NCBI GenBank assembly: GCA_023897205.1
Contig: JAHWDD010000006.1
Coordinates: 4,092,001-4,156,000, forward strand
DNA from: Exophiala sp. HKRS030
Lineage: Eukaryota > Ascomycota > Eurotiomycetes > Chaetothyriales > Herpotrichiellaceae
Length of the DNA stretch: 64,000 nucleotides
Direction: 5' to 3'
Positions 1-11,405 of the stretch are shown here, in pieces (position 1 is the stretch's first letter; each line of letters opens with the position of its first letter). The position numbers were made by a program, and so were the translations under genes. The notes below the pieces were generated by a model that was given only the letters and a program-made list of their open reading frames with translations, was not told the origin of the DNA and made no database searches.

Positions 1-1392
1 GGTTGGCATGGCACAAGCACACATCGCTGCCTTTGCCAAAGGCATGTACTGCGAGAACGGCACAGATCCTGCCCACCCGAATTTCAACAGCAATGCACCG
101 GTCAACCCTTTGTTTAACTTGACTCTGGAAGAACTCTGGTTCCAACGTGATCGTGGCTGTGATAAGGTCCCTCCACCACCGGGAGTCTTCCTCGATATCC
201 CTGCTGGTGGTTCCTTCACCGTGGATCTGGCCAACAACCAGGCTTTCTCTCGATTGTCCTATGGCGGTTCGCTTACCTCGGATTGGCCTGATGGCGATGA
301 TCATCCCGAAGACTTCAACGGAGGTGGTGTTGGAGAAGGTTGCATTCAAGAGGCGGGCTACATGCATGTCCAGGATCAGCAACATGCTCAGGGATCAGCT
401 TTTGCCATCTCCTATGAAAGTGAGATCAACGATGTCAACTTGGAAAACTTGGTTGTGTTCACCGTCCTTGAACAGTAAGTCCTTCGAATCAGGTGAAGGC
501 GATTTCAACTGACGCGCAATTATTTAGCACTCCATGGAAACGTATCGCAACCTACCAAGTCCCGAAAGCCCTTCCTGCTTGTCCTGAAGGAGGCTGTACC
601 TGTGCTTGGCTCTGGGTTCCTCGTGGCTGTGGTCAACCAAACATTTACATGCAAGGGTTCAAATGTAAAGTCAGCGGCGCCACCAGTACCACCCCTCTGG
701 CCAAAGCCAAGGCACCAACACAATGTGAAAGTGACTCTTCAAAATGTGTCCAAGGTGCCAAACAGATGATCGTTTGGAATCAATTGACAGGAAACAATGT
801 ATTCCCGGGAGAAGGCCAGACACCAGCATATAACTTGCGAAACGGATTCAAGCCAGGAGCTCAGGATGACATTTTTGCTCCTGCATCGTCTGTTCCTGCT
901 CCAGCTTCTTCTTCTTCTTCATCACCAGCTACAGTTCCCACCTCAACTACAGCAGTGATCAGCATCACAGCAACTGTACCCGTGGTGACCAGAGTGCAGT
1001 CCTTGACAACTACAACCGCTACCACTACCACAGCCGTCGCAATTACAACCGCTACCACTACCACAGCCGTCGCAATTACAAGCACCACCATCTCCACATC
1101 CACATCCACATCCACAACAACGGGAGGCGATTTCACCATACTTCCCATTTCAGATGGGAGTAGCAGCTCTTCCACAACAAGCAGCAGCGTCGAAAGCGTG
1201 ATTTCCACCTCACTCGTACCAGTGCCGACGACCTTCTCGACGACCAGCAAACCCGAATCAACAACTGGAGCTGCCGTACCCGCACCAGTCACTGTCACTG
1301 TCACCGTGACTGCTCCTGCTGTTCCGACATATTCAGGGAAACATTCTAAGCACTTCAAGGAATGCTGGGTGTCGTACGATGAAGAAGAGTAG
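1..1392 (+). CDS. Secreted AA14/LPMO-like protein, Ser/Thr-rich tail (5' partial)
   Basis: The gene enters the window already open; bases 2-19 read V-G-M-A-Q-A then His, which looks like the end of a signal peptide with cleavage just before His. Two exons (1-474, 528-1392) joined by a 53-nt GTAAGT...TTTAG intron give one continuous frame across TVLE-HTPWKR. The N-terminal ~250 residues resemble a family of fungal secreted proteins that I associate with AA14-type lytic polysaccharide monooxygenases: an N-terminal His, NPLFNLT, TSDWPDG, a later His cluster (MHVQDQQH), FAISY, and Cys-rich [18 protein letters not shown]. In LPMOs the mature N-terminal His and a second His bind copper; that role is inferred. 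The C-terminal ~150 residues are Ser/Thr/Val low complexity, probably an O-glycosylated linker or wall anchor region. AA14 assignment is moderate, secreted oxidase-like is firmer. Confidence 0.7.
1012..1077 (+). repeat. 33-bp tandem duplication in Thr-rich coding tail
   Basis: Two exact 33-bp copies (1012-1044 and 1045-1077) encode the duplicated peptide [11 protein letters not shown]. The unit is a multiple of three, so the frame is kept. Probably a replication-slippage expansion of the Thr-rich linker. Confidence 0.9.
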
Positions 1393-2340
1393 AGTTGACG
1401 GTGGGAATGGGTTCAGGTGGCCATGCTTGGCCTGAAAGATGATTCCGTATAGTTTCATGCAAGCATACATGTCTTCTCCATTGGCCCAGATGCCAGCTGC
1501 GGCAGTATTGGGCGATTTTTAAGCAATCAAGGAGCACTTTGCCCTTTGGACTGCTTGCTCGTAGTGTAGGGGATCATGATAGAGGTCAGAAGCATAATCT
1601 CTCAATCTACCTTTCACTTGCAACAAAACGTTCGCCGACCGTGTCATCCCACAATCTTAATCCCTTCTTTGCGAATTTCAGAAGACTGAGGCAGAACCTA
1701 CACAACATCGATGGCGCAATACCATGACCACGAGAGCGATCAAAGACACATCCGGAGATTGCAGCCTCACGTGCGTGTAACCCACGAGGTGCGAACTCTA
1801 CAATTGCAACATGCTCTTGGCATGATCTTTGGCTTGCTTTGCTTTGCTTTACTTTGCTTTCCCAAGTAGGAAACCACATTGTTATATAATCTCGAAGTTC
1901 GTGGTTGCGTTAGTCATCAGCAATGTGAGCCTCGCTTATCTCTCGCGAAGGGCATCTGGCTTCGGGCTTTTGGGCTGGCAAGAGATTTTTGGGAGCATGT
2001 GACGAGCTGCTGATACTCTTCTCGAGGAAGCTGCCTCTTGTACTTGGTGTGTTGTTGCTATTGTTCAGAGAAGTTGTCACGAATCTCCGGAACGCTTCTC
2101 TGCGTGTTCAAGTTGATCTAGAGATGTCTACAGAGCAGACCGCCATACTCCGTAGGTAGGTAGATGAAGATGCAAGTATCACTTATCTTCACGTGGGTAT
2201 GCACTTGCGGATTGTCTTGGCAAAGATTGCCCATGACAGCCGATTGTGCATGAACCTTTTCCAACGGCAAAAAAGCAAGCATGATAAGAACCTTTTGTAC
2301 GACCACAGTGTTAAGACAGACTCGTTCCCAACACCGACAA
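1393..2340. other. Intergenic, no gene seen
   Basis: No frame with protein-like composition. It contains a short GCTTT pentanucleotide run at about 1833-1860. Otherwise nothing recognised. Confidence 0.6.
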
Positions 2341-2346
2341 AACAAG

Positions 2347-2365
2347 AAAAAAAAATTGCAAAAAA
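2347..2365 (-). terminator. Pol III terminator (T6 and T9) after tRNA-Asp
   Basis: Downstream of the tRNA 3' end on the minus strand there is a run of six T (2365-2360) followed by a run of nine T (2355-2347). These are the oligo-T signals that stop RNA polymerase III, so the tRNA gene has an intact 3' signal. Confidence 0.85.
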
Positions 2366-2376
2366 GAATGGAGAAT

Positions 2377-2519
2377 CTCCCCGACAGGGAATCGAACCCT
2401 GGTCTCCCGCGCTTGTTTCGTGAGATGACAAGCGGAAACTGGTAGGTGGTCAGCTTGGATGAACAATCAGATGGTGTGTTTCTGGTGGTGCTTACTCATG
2501 ACCACTAGACCATCGAGGA
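2377..2519 (-). tRNA. tRNA-Asp(GTC) with two introns
   Basis: Reading the minus strand from 2519, a 7-bp acceptor stem (TCCTCGA with TCGGGGA, one G-T pair), T-arm CAGGG-TTCGATT-CCCTG (2401-2385) and discriminator G (2377) are perfect. Removing 2412-2425 (14 nt) and 2439-2495 (57 nt) leaves exactly 72 nt with D-arm, anticodon stem TCCGC/GCGGG, loop TTGTCAC and anticodon GTC (2429-2427). The A box (TGGTCTAGTGG) and B box (GGTTCGATTCC) are both intact, but the A-B spacing is stretched by the inserts. The 14-nt intron sits after A37, the usual eukaryotic position. The 57-nt insert lies in the 3' strand of the D-stem, where no standard nuclear tRNA intron occurs. A tRNA finder that allows only 37/38 introns would miss or misread this gene. 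An unspliced pseudogene is possible, but no other position is damaged. Confidence 0.9.
2439..2495 (-). other. 57-nt spliceosome-like intron within the tRNA-Asp D-arm
   Basis: On the minus strand the insert begins GTAAGC at 2495, carries CTGAC near its 3' end, and finishes ACCTACCAG at 2439. These match the donor, branch site and acceptor of the mRNA introns elsewhere in this window, and 57 nt is a typical length here. Its exact removal restores the expected D-arm sequence. Whether the spliceosome, the tRNA endonuclease or nothing removes it is unknown. Confidence 0.8.
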
Positions 2520-3628
2520 CTTATTATGATTGTTGAAGTGAATTGTTCTGTTACAAAATATGTACCGCTGATTTCCGAGATTTTGTCGAAAAGCTGGTTC
2601 TGATGACCGCCTTTGGTCCCTAGAGGTTCAAAACTTGGTCATCATTTACTGCCTAGACATAGCTATGTGAGGGATCTGTTAGATTATGTAACACATGTCA
2701 TCCATTGCTCGTGGAATGAACTTCGAAAGTTGTATCTTCACTTCCTGTGATCTGCTTTTTTTCGATTAGGTGGGATGTGCATCTTCGATACGTAAATCCT
2801 TCGGTAAGTGGAGTTTGTGTGGTTTAGCCTTTAGTGGGTCTCTTCTTACCCGGACGGGCGTATTTGACATTTCCCAGCTTAAAAGAACGGAGAGGCAATG
2901 AGAATAGGGCATGTCGCGCGGACGTTATTCCTCGAGGAAGAGTGAAAGAAACACCTATTGATATTGTTCATCATCTATGGATAAGTTGAGTCTCGGGACA
3001 GACTCTGGCTTGTGCTTTGCACCGAAAGAGATATGGTGATCTTTCGTTTCCAAAGACCTTTGCCCCAGGTCTATCTATATTCTGTGATATTGTGACATTG
3101 CGCCGTCCTGGCTCAGAGGAAGTAATTTCTAGCGAGTAGTCAATGTCTCCGGGTGGTGGCCTAGGACGGCGTTCGGGTTTCGCGAGATGAAAGCACGAAT
3201 CGACAGTTCGACTGTCACTTCCTCTGTGATGGCCAGATAATCAAGGAAATGTGATCATACTAGACCTCTGATGCGTCGCCTGGACATGCTGTCTCATATG
3301 TGAATCTCTATACGTCAACCAGCATCGCTTACCATTGATTAGGAGGGCGTAATAAAACGGTCAGACGGTTGACAATATGTTTGTACTTTTATTTTCAATC
3401 TACCTCTCATCTGATCATATGAATTCATCTTGTTCTGTGGTTCTTAATTTGGCAAAACCAATGACAAAGATATCTCCCAATGCACGCTTGCGAACTCAGA
3501 GCCTCCAAATAAAAGGATAAAAAGTCAATTGCTGTTCTAGAGTTGCGGGATCGTTTCCCTATCTGAAAATTTATCAGTATTTCCTTTGGCGAAGCAAACA
3601 TGATGTGGAAATCGGGGTTCGTGTTCAA
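2520..3628. other. Intergenic, no gene seen
   Basis: About 1.1 kb between the tRNA and the 3' end of the deubiquitinase gene. No convincing coding frame, RNA gene or repeat was found. Confidence 0.6.
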
Positions 3629-6600
3629 TCATCTCGCTTGCGACCGCTGGTAGAAGACAATGTATGCTTCAGAATTCTGAAGGCGGTCTCTTGGGCTCAG
3701 CTTTGTTGGATCAAAGTCAACATGTCGCTCGTCATCGAACCTACGCCAACAGCCACGACCTTGATCTTTCACAAGACTGATGTAATGCCCACCATCGCCG
3801 CTGTTGCCTAGATGTCTCAATACGCCATATGCGTCGTAGCTGTATGGTGCTGTTGTTGCCAGATCCATTTTCCCATCCTGGTCAGGAACTGGGGGTGGCC
3901 GAGGAATAACAAAATCGTCCATTGTCAGGCCGTAAAGCGGAAACTCGATCTGCGTATGGATTTTCTTGGCTTTCTCGTGCTTTGAGGCAGCGAACCGTTT
4001 GAAGTGTATGACGAGGAATTGAGGGAGGCGAGTCAAAATGATCTGTTTTGTGGCTTCGCGTTCGCATTTGCAATATGGACATCTCCACAACTCGGACAAT
4101 TTTTCCTCCCGACAATAAGAGTTCAAACAGTCGTAAATGTGACCATTTCCAGACCTGGGAATTTCGATACTGATGCTATAAAAAGCCTCGTACGTTGTTG
4201 ACGTACGCTTGCAAGTAAGACATCTTAACCTCGAGGCGTGTTGGCCTGCGAACAATGACGAGATGTAGCTGTAATCTCGATGTTCGTAACGTTTCCACTC
4301 AATAGGACTCGCTCGCGCAATGTCCATGCGCTCCCTTTGCATTTCCTCGGCCGCGGTAAGTGGCCGCAGAGGATTGCTTTCCCATCGAACATTTAAATCT
4401 TCGTGTAGACAGTCGACTAAGAAATCGAAGAACTCTTTGGCGTCTTGTTGCCGATCAATAACCCACTCGCGGTTCATCCGACCACAAAAATTGCGGAAAG
4501 TTGATGGCTTGATCACGTCAACATCATCATTCCACACAGATTGAACAACATTGGCATAGATCTTGGGCATGATACCGTTACTGCCTTTCCAATTTTGCTG
4601 AACGTAGGACTCATATGCTCGGTCATTGAAGAATTGCGAAAGAGGTGTGGTGGCAGACAGGCATTGTAATGTAGAATTCATGTAACATGTAACACCGAAA
4701 TTTGTCAATCCAGTACGTGGCAGTTTCTTCGTGCGCATTGCGGTGGCGGAGGAGTATAGCGGTGGCCGCGAGGCCGAGGTGACTCGAGCAAGTGCAGGCT
4801 GAGGAGCATTGATATCTGATTGACCAGAATAACTAGGTCGAGGAATAGCAGGTGCCGGCCGTGCGGGGACGGGTGGAAAGTTGGGAGTGGACTGAGGTAG
4901 ATACGCCGCTGGGTGGGATGGGAGCTGTCTGCGAGCTGGCATCGTCATTGACTGTTGCTGTTGTATCGAGGGGAAGCGGCGCAAGAAGGTCTCATAGTCT
5001 TGCACAAATGGTGATGGGGAGGGAGTTCGTCCTCAGCCGCTGGGTACTCCTCATCGCTACCGGTCCCAGGCTTTTCTGTTGGAGTGACTTCTTCCTGCAT
5101 TGCTTGCTTCCGCCATGCCTCTTGTTCGCTTTCGTCCAAGAATTTGTGGTCTCGAAGCCGTCGATTACGGACATCGTATCGAGTATTAGCACTGACCAGC
5201 CTTTGACGAGCTATAGGCCGTCCGGAAGCCATGGCTCTCCTCTGTTGAGTGGTGCCAAGCATCGCAGCAGTTTTCGATCGGGCGAGGGAATGTGCACCCA
5301 TGTAATCGGTCCAAGCGTCAATTCCGCCAGACAGTAGAGCCGGAGGCCGACCATCTTTGAGGGGTTTTGTGTCATTGAATTCGTATAAAGTGTCATAAAG
5401 TGCTCTCAGTGCTGGTGCTTTTGTCATAATTGGAGGTCCTTTCAAGTAGGAAACGTCGCTAGTACACTGATCATAGTAGATGACAATGTCGAACTCGTTC
5501 CGTCTGGAGAATAGAGTCTGTTCTGCATCTGGAGCCAGAACCAGTCTTTCTTCCAGTTCTTCAGCAGAGACACCCTCTTTGAGCGATATTGGCTCGATAC
5601 ATATCACAGAACTTGAGAGAATATGGCCATCATCAAACAGAACGCGCTCTCTAACGTCCACAAGCAAGATATTGTAGCGTTTCATGTAATCGTGTAGCGT
5701 GGGAGCATCAATTGACGTCCGATGTGGGATTTCGCTCGAACTGCTTTTCGTGACGATAACTGAATTGACGCCATTAGGGGTGGTCGGTCGATAAGGGGCC
5801 AGTATGTCATCGCGGTTTTTTTGATGGATTGAGGATGTGGATGAATTCGAGGATTGGTTGTAATAGGTGTGTTTCCGTTCCGTGGGCGGTCGGCTACCCT
5901 CCGTTGAAAGCCTATTATTGTTCGAATGAAAACCGCTCGCGGTTGTTGTTATCGGACTGTAAGTTGGACTGGGGGGTTTCGGCATGGCCATGGAAGTCAG
6001 AAGAGGGACTTTTGGGGGAAGAGAAGGTCCGTTTGGCATGCCAGGCATGGCGCGTGGACCATTCAGTCGCTGGCTTGGAGGGCTGCCGAAAGAAGGATTG
6101 GATGGTGGATGATACGACTGTGGTCTTGAGCCGGCGGAGTTGCTTGACTTGAAATCATTGGGATCCGGCATTGACAATGTTCCAGCATCGTCTTGACCGT
6201 GTCCAGGCGACCTCAACCGGGCAAAGCGCTGACTCAAGTCATTGGAAGTATCTGTCAGTGGTCGGCCTTGCAATGATTCTGGCTTTGGTTTGCTCGAAGG
6301 CCGTGCGCGCTCGATCCTCAACGCAGGTGGTAAATCTGAAGACGCTCTTGAGACCGAACTCTGGCTAGGATCAGCCCGATTGTCGCCAGGAGACTGTCCA
6401 TTTGATCTTGTTGCTTCATTTTCAGGAATGCCAAAGCCGGTGGAGTACACTGGCTTCCTCTGGACTGCTTGGCCCTGTGGTTGTGTTCCGAAACGAGTAT
6501 TATTTTCTTCAATGCTTGCCTTAACCTGAAGCATCTGATGTTCTAGTTCGCTCAGCTTGTGGCGAGCTGCGCGGTATTTCTGTGCCCAGTTCTTGTTGTT

Positions 6601-6960
6601 GTCAGACATGAATCCATAGTCTCGGTGTTTGGGGATATAGTTGACAGCGATTTCGTAAGCGCGCATGTAGTTCTTGTATGCCAGATCAAACCTTCGAAAC
6701 TCGGCGGAAGTTCTGGCGGTTGCGACACAGTTCTCGACTTCGGATAGATATTGGACCAGCGAGCCATCAGAATTACTGCTAGTGGTAGCCTCCCGAATGA
6801 TGTCTTTGATGTGTGGATAGACCCTTTCTGCAGAGCCTGACGGTGGACCACCAACTTCCTTGGTTCGCGGGTCAGTCCATCCCCCACGTGATATAGAGGG
6901 ATCGCCTGGAGTCGGAGCCGTGTGACTCGGGAAAGAAGGAGATGTATCATATGCCGCCAT
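3629..6960 (-). CDS. Ubiquitin carboxyl-terminal hydrolase, Doa4/Ubp5 type (frame break)
   Basis: A cysteine-protease deubiquitinase of the Doa4/USP8 group, which recycles ubiquitin from endosomal cargo. Order from the start at 6960: an N-terminal USP8-dimer/MIT-like helical region (about residues 30-150), a long Ser/Pro-rich linker, a rhodanese domain (LLVDVRER through VIYYDQC to GGIDAW, about residues 430-570), then the UCH catalytic domain with Cys box NFGVTCYMNSTLQCL, zinc-ribbon CXXC pairs, and His box GNSGDGGHYISLV with final VFY. The reading frame changes near 5016-5023: the first frame stops at 4945, while SPSPFVQDYETF and the rest lie in another frame. No GT-AG intron fits, and one extra base in the C-rich run (CTCCCTCCCC) would restore continuity. 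I treat it as one intact gene with a probable sequence error. Vps27, an ESCRT-0 partner pathway, is encoded nearby, but that may be chance. Confidence 0.88.
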
Positions 6961-7754
6961 GGCAGCAGGTAGACTGGTTTACCGGGAGATCATAGCGCAC
7001 ATGACTCGAAAGGAGTCGGTGGGTGTCTGAGGAACCTGACAGGTAGGCGGGGAGTTTCTGCTGGACAGGAGATTCAAGACAGACAAGATGAAACAGTACT
7101 CGGAGGAGAGCTTGAAAATGGCCTGAAGGGAGAGGAATGAGATTTATGGCAGCACGAGTCACAAAGATTGTTTGAATGGCAGCCAAATGATTGAAGGAGG
7201 GTACGGATGATGACTGCATGCCTTGGGGACTCGTTTTAGTTGCTTGAACGTGAACGATGCACTGCAACTGCATTCATGCCTTGGTGGCGCCATCCCGCAT
7301 TTGCCACCTCTCTTCTTCGGTTCACCGTAGACTGTGATGGAATGTCACTACGGTCGAGTATGACGTTGCAAATGTGTCAGGGTGGCCGTGATGCATACCA
7401 TGCTCAAAGCCATGCTCACCTCTTCAATAACTGTACTTAAAACGGGGCAGGAAATCTTTTGCAGCCTAAGATGCAGCCGGCCCTTTGATGCATAAATTAC
7501 GTGCTGGTCAACAAAAGGGCCTGCCGTACTTTACAAAAAGTCAAAGTCAGCCATCACTCACTCTTCGAACAAACCCTTTCCCGTATCAAAGGTACTTATG
7601 GGCACACCCAACACAGAGATTATAACCAAAAGATAGGTGAAGGTAGCAGAGCAGATGTTGAATGAGAGCATCTTGATATGGCCACGATACGGTCGACGCC
7701 CTCCACTACTCGATCGAGACCTGCATTGTCTCCTCAGAGGAACACTTCCATCAA
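6961..7754. other. Intergenic (promoter side of the Doa4-like gene)
   Basis: About 0.8 kb between the Doa4-like start and the end of the aldolase gene. No coding frame, RNA or repeat recognised. Confidence 0.55.
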
Positions 7755-8615
7755 TCAAGATTTCTGAATGGCTTTCAGCGCCTCATTATTTTGTCGAGTA
7801 GCATGAACCAGCAATCCGACGTCCTGGCCTCCAACAATCCATCTTGCACCCAAGTCATTTATAACCTTGTCCATCAAGTCTGGTCTGTGATACAAACCTG
7901 CAATTGCAAAGATTTTGTTGTGTTTCTTGGCCTAGCTGCGACCATTTCGAGTGACTGCATGAATTTGGGATGGTTAGAATCACCTTTGATACCAATCTCC
8001 GTGGCAAGGTCATTTGAGCCAACCAAGAGGACACCACATCCAGGCAACGATGCAATTTCATTCACTGCCTCCAGCGCGTCAATAGCTTCGATCATGAGGA
8101 AAAACACAGAGCCCGATTCGTTCAGTTCAGGGACCGTTACTGAAGCTGGGAGAGGCATATAGTTGAAGTGCGGCAACCCTGTTGTCGTGGAGCGTCTGCC
8201 AATGGGAGGGTATTTGGACGTCAGGATCACCTTCTTGGCGTCCTCTAAACGATGTTGATCAACTTGTGCTCGAAGAAAGACAATTTGCTGCATGGCGATG
8301 TTGCCATACCAAGTCCGTGGATGTGAGGAACAATTTCCCCATAGCGCCAGCATCAAGCACGCGTTGGATGAAACCACTTCCACATTGATGGGGCACTCTC
8401 ACCAACGGAGTTATCCCAGCAGACATGCCTGCAACGCAAAGTTGACTAGCATCTTTGATGGTAAGAGTGATGTTTTCAAGATCGATGAACAACGAGTCGT
8501 AGCCTGCACTCTTTGCAATGTGAACAATCTCTGCCCTGGCACCTATCTTGATGCCGAAAGCCTTGGGCAGTGTTGTAGTGAGCCTATTGTATCCTGATCT
8601 CTGATGAGTGGTCAA
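7755..8615 (-). pseudogene. HpcH/HpaI aldolase family gene with two frame breaks
   Basis: Similar to 2,4-dihydroxyhept-2-ene-1,7-dioate aldolase-type (HpcH/HpaI) proteins, TIM-barrel metal-dependent class II aldolases acting on 2-oxo acids. The start at 8615 leads into NRLTTTLPKAFGIKIG, SLFIDLENITL and VRVPHQCGSGFIQRVLDAGAMG. The next conserved block GEIVPHIHGL is one frame away, with the break at the C run 8337-8340. A 65-nt intron (GTATGG...GTTTAG) then joins HGL to EDAKKVILTSKYPPIGRRS. A second break near 7929-7935 separates HPKFMQSLEMVAA from AKKHNKIFAIAGLYHRPDL, and the tail WIVGGQDVGLL runs to the stop at 7755. All family blocks are present in order, so this is either a very young pseudogene or, more likely given similar breaks in other genes, an intact gene with two missing bases in the assembly. 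Confidence 0.75.
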
Positions 8616-9317
8616 AACTGACTGTGAATATTCGATCCTCTTTTACTCTGTCCAAGAGATTGTTTGGATGAGTAGTTGAAATCCCTGCCATGATGTTAAT
8701 GTGACAACTTCAGATTACTAGCATTTTCTGGTCCGAGGCCAGAGTTTGCGGCGACTCTCCTATGCATATTTGTATACGGTCGTCTCCACATTATACCCGC
8801 ATTCTTGTGGATCCGGCCGATGTACTGAGTAGAGTTGGAGAAATAGGCACGGGTCGTCACGGGTATAGAATGGGATTGTGTAGAGCATGCACGAGCATGT
8901 CACTGCATGTGAAGCAAACGAGAAGATATTGCCCGAAACAGCATCAAAGTTTCACCGTATAATTGTGGCGAGTATCCGGTGGCTGAACTCCTGCGGACCA
9001 CAACTCACATCATTGTGGTTGAGGCTCGTGGATTATGATATCAACTCTCCAAGGCACCGGACTTACTTGGTAAAGGCAGTCCAGGCGAGACGCATCTCAT
9101 GCAAACAACACCCGGACCTGCATTCTGCAACCAAAGATAATCACAACCTCAAACCCCAACACCTCGTCCAAATCCCAAATCCCTAGATATCAACACTGTT
9201 GGCCGCTCTATTCTACCCTTGCCCTCGTTCTTGGATCGGCAACCGTATCACTATAGCGCCCTGCGGCACCAGCCAAGGACCATCGGTTCTCAAACCCAGC
9301 CTGTTGCATCTCTCATC
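8616..9317. other. Intergenic, divergent promoter region
   Basis: Shared upstream region of the aldolase gene (minus) and the VPS27 gene (plus). An in-frame ATG at 9219 lies upstream of the preferred VPS27 start but codes for non-conserved sequence. Nothing else recognised. Confidence 0.55.
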
Positions 9318-11405
9318 ATGGCGGGCTGGTTCTCCTCGGGCACAAGTGCTCTGGACGAGCAGATCGAGAAAGCGACCTCATCCAGTCTTGAAGACATCGC
9401 CACATCCCTCGAAATCTCCGATCTCATCCGATCCAAAACCGTGCAGCCTAAAGATGCCATGCGGTCACTCAAGAAGCGGATAGGCAACAAGAATCCCAAC
9501 ATACAGCTGTCTGCCTTGAAGCTGACTGATACTTGCGTCAAGAATGGTGGGTCACACTTCCTGACCGAGATAGCCTCACGGGAGTTTCTTGACAACCTTG
9601 TTTCTCTGCTCAAGGCATACGGTGTGGCCGCAGTCAATGAGGACGTCAAGCAGAAGATCCTGGACCTCATTCAAACTTGGGCTAGTGCTACACAAGGTCG
9701 ATACGACCTGTCATACATAAACGAAGTCTACAAAAGTCTGCAACAAGAAGGTTTCAAGTTCCCTCCAAAAGTTGAAATCTCCACAAGCATGCTCGACAGC
9801 AGCGCCCCTCCGGAGTGGACCGACAGTGATGTCTGTATGCGGTGCAGAACAGCTTTCACATTCACAAATCGAAAACATCATTGTCGGAATTGTGGAAATG
9901 TCTTCGATCAGCAGTGTTCTTCAAAGTCCATCCCACTTCCCCACCTCGGGATCATGCAACCAGTCCGCGTTGATGATGGCTGCTACGACAAGTTGAGTAA
10001 AAAAGGCGGTGCGACAGAACGAAGGGTATCCTTTGCTCCTAAACCGAGCACGATGCAACCGCGCAGCGCACGCATCGAGAATAACAGTTTTGATGAAGAT
10101 TTGAAGAAGGCTTTGGAGATGAGTTTGGAAGACGTCAAGGGAAATTCAAGCTCTGGTTATGTTCCTCAGTCACAACTCAAAAAGGATCCTCCAAAATCCA
10201 ATGGGGTGACAAACGAAGAGGAGGATGATCCTGATTTGAAGGCAGCATTGGCCCTTTCTCTGAAAGAAGCAGAAGAACAAGCAAAGAAACACGCTGCATC
10301 AATGAAGAAATCTGCTTCTGATGGTGCTGCCTCAACCCAAGCCTTCGTCATGCCTAAGAACGACTACGAATTGTCTATTGTGGAAGCCGAGAATATTAAT
10401 TTGTTCTCCACCCTCGTGGATAGGTTACAGCATCAACCACCGGGGACGATATTACGAGAACCTCAAATCCAGGAGCTATATGAGAGTATTGGAAAGCTGC
10501 GACCAAAGCTTGCAAGAACGCTAGGTGAAACCATGTCGAAGAATGATGCCTTGCTAGACCTTCATGCCAAATTGTCGACTGTTGTTCGATACTACGACCG
10601 AATGTTGGAAGATCGTCTCAACAATACCTACAATCAGAGAAACCCAGCTTACGCAGGTTATGGCCTGCCCTCACCTGCTATCCACCAGCCTCCTGGAATC
10701 TATCCTTCCTTGAGTGGAGGTCCCGTTGCACCAGTCGGTCAGGCACCAGGCGGCACAGAAAACTACTACTTCAATACCGCTCCCGTAGAGTCATACGCAC
10801 CACCACTACAGCAAGCGTCATATCCTCCGCCACAACGGTCGTATTCATACTCGAGCCAGAAGCAGGATGCTCCAACTTCACCGTACTTGCAATACGCACA
10901 GCAGCCACCTCAACAAACTGGCCAGTACAATCAGCCAGCTCCTGGATCACCTCCACAACATCATCAAAATGCGCCTCAACAACACTCATATCCAACACAA
11001 CCACCCCCACAACAACCATCTGTATATCCTTCGATACAGCCTCCTGATCAGCAACAGACCCCTACACCATACAGCCAACATGGAATCGAAGCCGCAACAC
11101 CACAACCTCCTTATCAAAGCCAGCAATACCCACCAACATCTCAAACCGCACCTCAGCCTTATCAACCACCTTCTCAAGCAAGTGCTTACCCTCAGACATC
11201 TCAACAACAACATCAACAGATACAAGCGCAGTATCCGACGTCGCAACAGCAGCAGCAACATCAAGCATATCCTCCATATCCTACCTATGGCCAGGATGCC
11301 TTTCCTTCTGTCCCTCAGCATACTCCCGTATATGGTCAGCCCTATCAGCAACCAACCCAACAACCCAAACCTGTTGCCGTGGAGGAGAGTTTGATCGAGC
11401 TTTAG
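9318..11405 (+). CDS. VPS27: Vps27, ESCRT-0 subunit
   Basis: Endosomal sorting adaptor that binds ubiquitinated cargo and PI3P and recruits ESCRT-I. A single exon of 695 residues from the ATG at 9318. I chose this start over the in-frame 9219 ATG because MAGWFSS begins the conserved VHS domain. Domains: VHS (about 10-145); FYVE zinc finger (about 166-227) with the PI3P-binding RKHHCRNCG; two ubiquitin-interacting motifs (about 258-273, [14 protein letters not shown], and 303-319, [14 protein letters not shown]); a helical region around 350-440; a long Gln/Pro/Tyr-rich disordered tail; and a C-terminal clathrin-box-like ESLIEL. The intact frame over 2 kb contrasts with the broken genes nearby. 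Confidence 0.95.
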   Translation: MAGWFSSGTSALDEQIEKATSSSLEDIATSLEISDLIRSKTVQPKDAMRSLKKRIGNKNPNIQLSALKLTDTCVKNGGSHFLTEIASREFLDNLVSLLKAYGVAAVNEDVKQKILDLIQTWASATQGRYDLSYINEVYKSLQQEGFKFPPKVEISTSMLDSSAPPEWTDSDVCMRCRTAFTFTNRKHHCRNCGNVFDQQCSSKSIPLPHLGIMQPVRVDDGCYDKLSKKGGATERRVSFAPKPSTMQPRSARIENNSFDEDLKKALEMSLEDVKGNSSSGYVPQSQLKKDPPKSNGVTNEEEDDPDLKAALALSLKEAEEQAKKHAASMKKSASDGAASTQAFVMPKNDYELSIVEAENINLFSTLVDRLQHQPPGTILREPQIQELYESIGKLRPKLARTLGETMSKNDALLDLHAKLSTVVRYYDRMLEDRLNNTYNQRNPAYAGYGLPSPAIHQPPGIYPSLSGGPVAPVGQAPGGTENYYFNTAPVESYAPPLQQASYPPPQRSYSYSSQKQDAPTSPYLQYAQQPPQQTGQYNQPAPGSPPQHHQNAPQQHSYPTQPPPQQPSVYPSIQPPDQQQTPTPYSQHGIEAATPQPPYQSQQYPPTSQTAPQPYQPPSQASAYPQTSQQQHQQIQAQYPTSQQQQQHQAYPPYPTYGQDAFPSVPQHTPVYGQPYQQPTQQPKPVAVEESLIEL

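Noticed and set aside
861..1358. Minus-strand 165-codon frame rich in Val and Glu
   Set aside because: It is the reverse reading of the Ser/Thr repeat tail of the secreted protein on the plus strand; composition follows the repeat.
2189..2431. Overlapping open frames on both strands across the tRNA
   Set aside because: They cross the tRNA 3' half and its terminator and have no protein-like features.
7929..8000. Reading the second aldolase break as an intron using GTGATT and a CTAAC at about 7975
   Set aside because: It would delete HPKFMQSLEMVAA, which fits the family, and leave the frame problem unsolved.
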